From positions 62,001 through 126,000 of the forward strand of contig DATEDF010000022.1 of the NCBI GenBank assembly GCA_035286465.1: DNA of 64,000 nucleotides. The letters run 5' to 3'. The stretch's first letter is position 1, and each line of letters begins with the position of its first letter. A program made the position numbers and the translations under genes. Shown in pieces: positions 60,551 through 64,000 of the stretch. The notes beneath the pieces were generated by a model that saw nothing but the letters and a program-made list of their open reading frames with translations, did not search any database and was not told where the DNA came from. The stretch comes from Fen-1231 sp035286465. Its GTDB lineage: Bacteria > Gemmatimonadota > Gemmatimonadetes > Gemmatimonadales > Gemmatimonadaceae.

Positions 60551-60557
60551 GAGGGCG

Positions 60558-60563
60558 TAGAAT
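60558..60563 (+). promoter_or_regulatory. candidate -10 element seven bases before a TPR-like gene
   Basis: TAGAAT is followed by ACGGGTC and ATG at 60571. As at 20432, 36611 and 48797, the hexamer is so close to the start that the transcript should begin at or near the ATG. Confidence 0.4.
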
Positions 60564-60570
60564 ACGGGTC

Positions 60571-61179
60571 ATGCGAAGCGATCGCTATCTGGATTGGCAG
60601 AACGCCGGAAACGGCCAGGGCGTCTATGGCGCGGTCTTCAGCGTCATGTTCCTGTCGTGGATGCACGTGCCCACTCTGGTGCTCATTGTGGGCGCGATCG
60701 TCGGCTTTGCGATCGGCAAGGTCATCGGCATGACGCTGCTCGGGGGAGCCGGCCGCGTAGCGCAGACCATCTACGCGCCGGCCGCCGCGGGCAGCTATGC
60801 GCCGACGCACTCGCACATTGACGCGATGGAGGCGAAGGGCGACTTCAAGGGCGCGGCCGCCGCGTGGGAGGCCGTGGCCGTCTCGACGCCGAGCGATGCG
60901 TGGCCGCTGATCCGCGCCGGTGAGCTCTACCTGCGCGAGCTCGGCGACACCGGGATGGCGCTCGACCGGTTCCGTCACGCGCGCGACCTGCCGGGAATCA
61001 AGCCCGAGCAGCACCGCTACATATCCCAGAAGCTGATCGACCTCTACCTCGGGCCGCTCGCGGATGAGGGGCGGGCGCTCGTCGAGCTTCGGCGGTTGAT
61101 TGACGCGCATCCGGGGACGCGGGAAGCGGAGGGCGCGCGGGCCGCCATCGCCAGGATCAAGCAGCAGCGTGCGCCGTAG
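60571..61179 (+). CDS. membrane-anchored TPR-like protein
   Basis: A 202-residue protein with two hydrophobic segments (YGAVFSVMFLSWMHVPTLVLIVGAIVGFA, about 19-47, and KVIGMTLLGG just after) and a helical C-terminal part made of TPR-like units (HIDAMEAKGDFKGAAAAWEAV, AGELYLRELGDTGMALDRFR). The topology suggests a scaffold bound to the inner membrane. Function unknown. A TAGAAT box lies seven bases before the ATG. Confidence 0.75.
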   Translation: MRSDRYLDWQNAGNGQGVYGAVFSVMFLSWMHVPTLVLIVGAIVGFAIGKVIGMTLLGGAGRVAQTIYAPAAAGSYAPTHSHIDAMEAKGDFKGAAAAWEAVAVSTPSDAWPLIRAGELYLRELGDTGMALDRFRHARDLPGIKPEQHRYISQKLIDLYLGPLADEGRALVELRRLIDAHPGTREAEGARAAIARIKQQRAP

Positions 61180-61316
61180 CGCGTCGCCCCGCGCGTCGCC
61201 CCCGCCGCGCCCGCGCCACGCGGCGCATGGAGCGAATCCCGTCGGGGTTCATCGTCCGTGGCCCTGATGCGTACTGGAAAGGGCGACCGCTTCACGCACA
61301 CCGGGAGGTCGGACCG

Positions 61317-62534
61317 ATGCTGATCGGCGAAACGATCGCCGTCGCGCTCGACGCGCTCCGGCTGAACAAGATGCGGTCGCTGCTCACGATGCTCGGCATC
61401 GTGATCGGCGTCGCCGCCGTGATCGCGATGATCGCGCTGGGCAACGGCGCGCAGAACACCGTCAAGGAACGCATCACGCGGCTCGGCACGACGTTCATCC
61501 AGGTGAACCCGAGCCGGCAGATGCAGGGCGGCATCGCCACGGCGTCCTTGCGCAAGATCACGCTCAAGGACGCGCAGGCCGTGGCGGCGCGCGCGGCGCA
61601 CATCACCGAGGTGAACGCACAGCAGGACGCGTCCAGGCAGGTGACCTGGAAGAACAAGAACACCAGCGTGATGATCGTCGGCACCGAGCCCAACTATCTC
61701 GCGGTGCGCAAATACGAGATTGACCGCGGGGAGATGTTCACGGAGGCCGACGACCGGGCGCGGCGCAAGGTGGCGGTGCTCGGCGCGGGGCTCCTGCCGC
61801 TCCTCGGCATTGACAACGCCGACGCGATCCTCGGCGAGCAGATCCGGATCGCGGGCCAGCAGTTCACCGTCGTCGGCGTGATGGCGACCAAGGGCCAGGC
61901 CGGGATGGGCGGCAACCCCGACGAGCAGGTCGTGATCCCCCTGATGACGGGCCGCTTCAAGATCTTCGGCCACGACCGCCTGAACGACATCAACGTCCTC
62001 GCGGCGTCGGAGGAGGAGATCGAGCAGGCGATGGGGGAGGTCCAGCTCGTGCTGCGCCGCGAGCACCGGCTGCGAGTCGGTGAGCCGGACGACTTCGTCA
62101 TCCGCAACCAGTCCGACTTCCTCACGGCGTTGAGCGAGACGGCGGCGACGTTCACGCTGCTGCTCGCCGGGATCGCCGCCGTGAGCCTCCTCGTGGGCGG
62201 CATCGGGATCATGAACATCATGCTGGTCTCGGTCACCGAGCGCACGCGCGAGATCGGCGTGCGGAAGGCGCTCGGCGCGACGCGGGGGAACATCCTCCTG
62301 CAGTTCCTCACGGAGGCGGTCGTGCTCTGTCTGCTCGGGGGCGCGATCGGGATCGGCGTCGGGATGTTCACGGCCGACCAGTTGCACCGGGCGATGGAGT
62401 GGAAGACGACGGTGGACACGCCGTCCATCCTGATCGCGTTCGGCTTCGCGAGCGCGACGGGCCTGATCTTCGGCGTCTGGCCGGCGAAGCGCGCCGCGTC
62501 GCTCGACCCGATCGAGGCGCTGCGATACGAGTAG
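61317..62534 (+). CDS. MacB/FtsX-family ABC transporter permease
   Basis: A 405-residue permease with the MacB layout: an N-terminal helix after LRLNKMRSLLTMLGIVIGV, a large periplasmic MacB_PCD domain (about 45-270), and three C-terminal helices with the FtsX loop (GGIGIMNIMLVSVTERTREI, RKALGATRGNILLQFLTEA). ATG at 61317 has GGGAGG eight bases upstream. No ATPase or membrane-fusion gene lies beside it, so the partner must be elsewhere. It converges on glmS with a three-base gap. Confidence 0.88.
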   Translation: MLIGETIAVALDALRLNKMRSLLTMLGIVIGVAAVIAMIALGNGAQNTVKERITRLGTTFIQVNPSRQMQGGIATASLRKITLKDAQAVAARAAHITEVNAQQDASRQVTWKNKNTSVMIVGTEPNYLAVRKYEIDRGEMFTEADDRARRKVAVLGAGLLPLLGIDNADAILGEQIRIAGQQFTVVGVMATKGQAGMGGNPDEQVVIPLMTGRFKIFGHDRLNDINVLAASEEEIEQAMGEVQLVLRREHRLRVGEPDDFVIRNQSDFLTALSETAATFTLLLAGIAAVSLLVGGIGIMNIMLVSVTERTREIGVRKALGATRGNILLQFLTEAVVLCLLGGAIGIGVGMFTADQLHRAMEWKTTVDTPSILIAFGFASATGLIFGVWPAKRAASLDPIEALRYE

Positions 62535-62537
62535 CCG

Positions 62538-64000
62538 CTACTCCACCGTCACGCTTTTCGCGAGGTTGCGCGGCTGGTCCACGTGGGCGCCGCGCTTGAC
62601 GGCGATGTAGTACGCCAGGAGCTGCAGCGGCACCGACGCCAGGACCGGCATGAGCATGTCGAGCGTTTCGGGGATCCGGATCTCGTGGTCCACGAGGCCC
62701 CGGAGCGCCGGCTCGTCGCGGCTCGTGATCACGATCGTCCGGCCGTGGCGCGCCTTCACCTCCTGGATGTTCGAGACGACCTTCTCGAAGGCCGAGTCGT
62801 GGGGCGCGATGAAGACCACCGGCATCTTGTCGTCAATCAGCGCGATGGGTCCGTGTTTCATCTCCGCCGCGGGGTAGCCCTCGGCGTGGATGTAGGAGAT
62901 CTCCTTGAGCTTGAGCGCGCCTTCGAGCGCGGCGGGGAAGTTGTAGCCGCGGCCGAGGTAGAGGAAGTTCGTCGTGTGCCGGAATTCCTCGGCGAGGGCC
63001 TCGACGCGCTCGGCGCCGTCGAGCACCTCGCGGATCTGCGCCGGGAGGACGTGCAGCGCCTGCGCGATCTCGCGGCCGCGCACCACGGAGAGGTCGCGCT
63101 TGCGCGCGAACTTGAGCGTGAAGAGTGCGAGCGCGACCACCTGGCTCGCGAACGACTTCGTGCTCGCCACGCCGATCTCCGGGCCCGCGTGCAGGTACAC
63201 GCCGCCGTCGTCCTCGCGCGCGATCGTCGAGCCGACCACGTTCACGAGCCCCAGCGTGCGGGCGCCCCGGCGCTTGGCCTCGCGCATCGCCGCCAGCGTG
63301 TCGGCCGTTTCCCCCGACTGCGAGATCACGATGCAGAGCGTACGATCGGTGACGATCGGGTTGCGGTAGCGGAACTCCGACGCGTACTCGACCTCCACCG
63401 GCACGCGCGCCAACTCCTCGAGCATCAGCTCGCCGATCAGCGCCGCGTGCCAGCTCGTGCCGCACGCCGTGATGATGACGTTGTCAATCCCGAGCAGCTC
63501 CTCGTGCGTGAGGTTGATGCCGCCGAGTTTCGCGGTGCCGTCCTCGAGGATGAGCCGCCCGCGCATCGTGTTCTCCACCGACTGCGGCTGCTCGAAGATC
63601 TCCTTGAGCATGAAGTGCGCGTAGCCGCCGCGCTCGATCTCGGCGAGGTCCCAGTCAATGCGGTCCACCACGCGCGGCTGCGGCGTGGAATGCCCGTCAA
63701 GCACGCGATAGCCGTCACGCTCGATCACCGCCACGTCGCCGTCGTCGAGGTAGACGACGTTCCGCGTGTGGGCGAGGATCGCCGACGCATCCGACGCGAG
63801 GAAGTTCTCGCCGTCGCCGATGCCGATCAGCAGCGGGCTCCCCTTCCGCGCCGCGACGATCTTCCCGGGGTCGCGGCTCGACATCACGGCGAGCCCGTAC
63901 GTCCCCTCGATCTTGCGCAGCGCGCGAATCACGGCCTGCTCGAGGGAACCGTCGTACAGTTCCTGGATGAGGTGCGCGACGACCTCGGTGTCGGTCTCCG
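62538..64000 (-). CDS. glmS: glutamine-fructose-6-phosphate aminotransferase (3' part)
   Basis: Makes glucosamine-6-phosphate for peptidoglycan and LPS. About 487 residues are visible and the N-terminus lies outside the window. The end of the glutaminase domain shows AHLIQELYDGSLEQAVIRAL and EGTYGLAVMSSRDPGKIV; the two sugar-isomerase (SIS) domains follow, with ACGTSWHAALIGELMLEELA, SQSGETADTLAAMREAKRRG and GYNFPAALEGALKLKEISYI. It ends NLAKSVTVE, the conserved GlmS C-terminus. Confidence 0.96.
   Translation of the reverse strand, partial: ETDTEVVAHLIQELYDGSLEQAVIRALRKIEGTYGLAVMSSRDPGKIVAARKGSPLLIGIGDGENFLASDASAILAHTRNVVYLDDGDVAVIERDGYRVLDGHSTPQPRVVDRIDWDLAEIERGGYAHFMLKEIFEQPQSVENTMRGRLILEDGTAKLGGINLTHEELLGIDNVIITACGTSWHAALIGELMLEELARVPVEVEYASEFRYRNPIVTDRTLCIVISQSGETADTLAAMREAKRRGARTLGLVNVVGSTIAREDDGGVYLHAGPEIGVASTKSFASQVVALALFTLKFARKRDLSVVRGREIAQALHVLPAQIREVLDGAERVEALAEEFRHTTNFLYLGRGYNFPAALEGALKLKEISYIHAEGYPAAEMKHGPIALIDDKMPVVFIAPHDSAFEKVVSNIQEVKARHGRTIVITSRDEPALRGLVDHEIRIPETLDMLMPVLASVPLQLLAYYIAVKRGAHVDQPRNLAKSVTVE

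Overview
The window is a very GC-rich, densely packed bacterial chromosome segment with no plasmid, phage, CRISPR or insertion-sequence signature. Gene content and style (a Sec-exported, lipoprotein-type nitrous oxide reductase; many secreted proteins; GTG/TTG starts; near-universal 4-base stop/start overlaps) suggest a soil or freshwater member of Gemmatimonadota. This is inference from gene content; no 16S or marker-gene comparison could be made.

Layout. (1) 0.15-3.1 kb, minus: the translation operon ffh-rpsP-rimM-trmD, divergent from lon and a DUF445 membrane protein (3.3-6.8 kb). (2) 7.0-10.8 kb, minus: an rRNA/tRNA 2'-O-methyltransferase, prepilin peptidase, a putative metallopeptidase lipoprotein and a DUF2135 protein in one overlapping operon, divergent from an M48 protease lipoprotein. 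(3) 11.8-17.2 kb, minus: a purine-nucleotide salvage operon (exported double nucleotidase, small beta-grasp-like protein, adenosine deaminase, purine nucleoside phosphorylase). (4) 17.3-31.8 kb: a phosphate island with uridine kinase, phoB-phoR, ppx facing ppk1, phoU-pstB-pstA-pstC-pstS, a porin, and a PiT transporter with its DUF47 partner. Phased 11-base direct repeats that look like PHO boxes precede both pstS and the porin gene. (5) 31.9-40.6 kb: protein quality control: rhomboid protease, dnaK, a DegP-type protease, tRNA-Leu(UAG), tig, clpP, clpX, engB. (6) 40.6-52.2 kb: a secreted protein of unknown function, acyltransferase, Nudix hydrolase, a GspE/PilB ATPase fused to a receiver domain, a large predicted outer-membrane protein, trpE, an FHA-GAF-cyclase, a Kdo-kinase-like protein and an ADP-heptose-type glycosyltransferase. 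(7) 52.3-59.4 kb: a complete clade II denitrification module (nosZ, a membrane protein, nosL, nosD, nosF, nosY and a blue-copper lipoprotein) divergent from an NsrR-like Rrf2 regulator. (8) 59.5-64.0 kb: maf, dtd, a TPR-like membrane protein, a MacB-type permease and the 3' part of glmS.

The most unusual structure is not a gene. Six convergent or tail-to-tail junctions, plus the lon/DUF445 tandem junction, carry a long inverted repeat. Most of these begin and end with a shared word around GCGAGTAGACGG. In at least four cases the TAG inside this word is the stop codon of the neighbouring gene, so the repeat writes the last residues of trmD, an acyltransferase, a glycosyltransferase and maf. 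At lon a related element writes about the last 18 residues.

No wholly new enzyme system was recognised. The best leads for follow-up are the repeat family, the PHO-box syntax, the GspE-receiver fusion, the small beta-grasp-like protein in the purine operon, and a class of genes whose -10 element ends 6-8 bases before the start codon.
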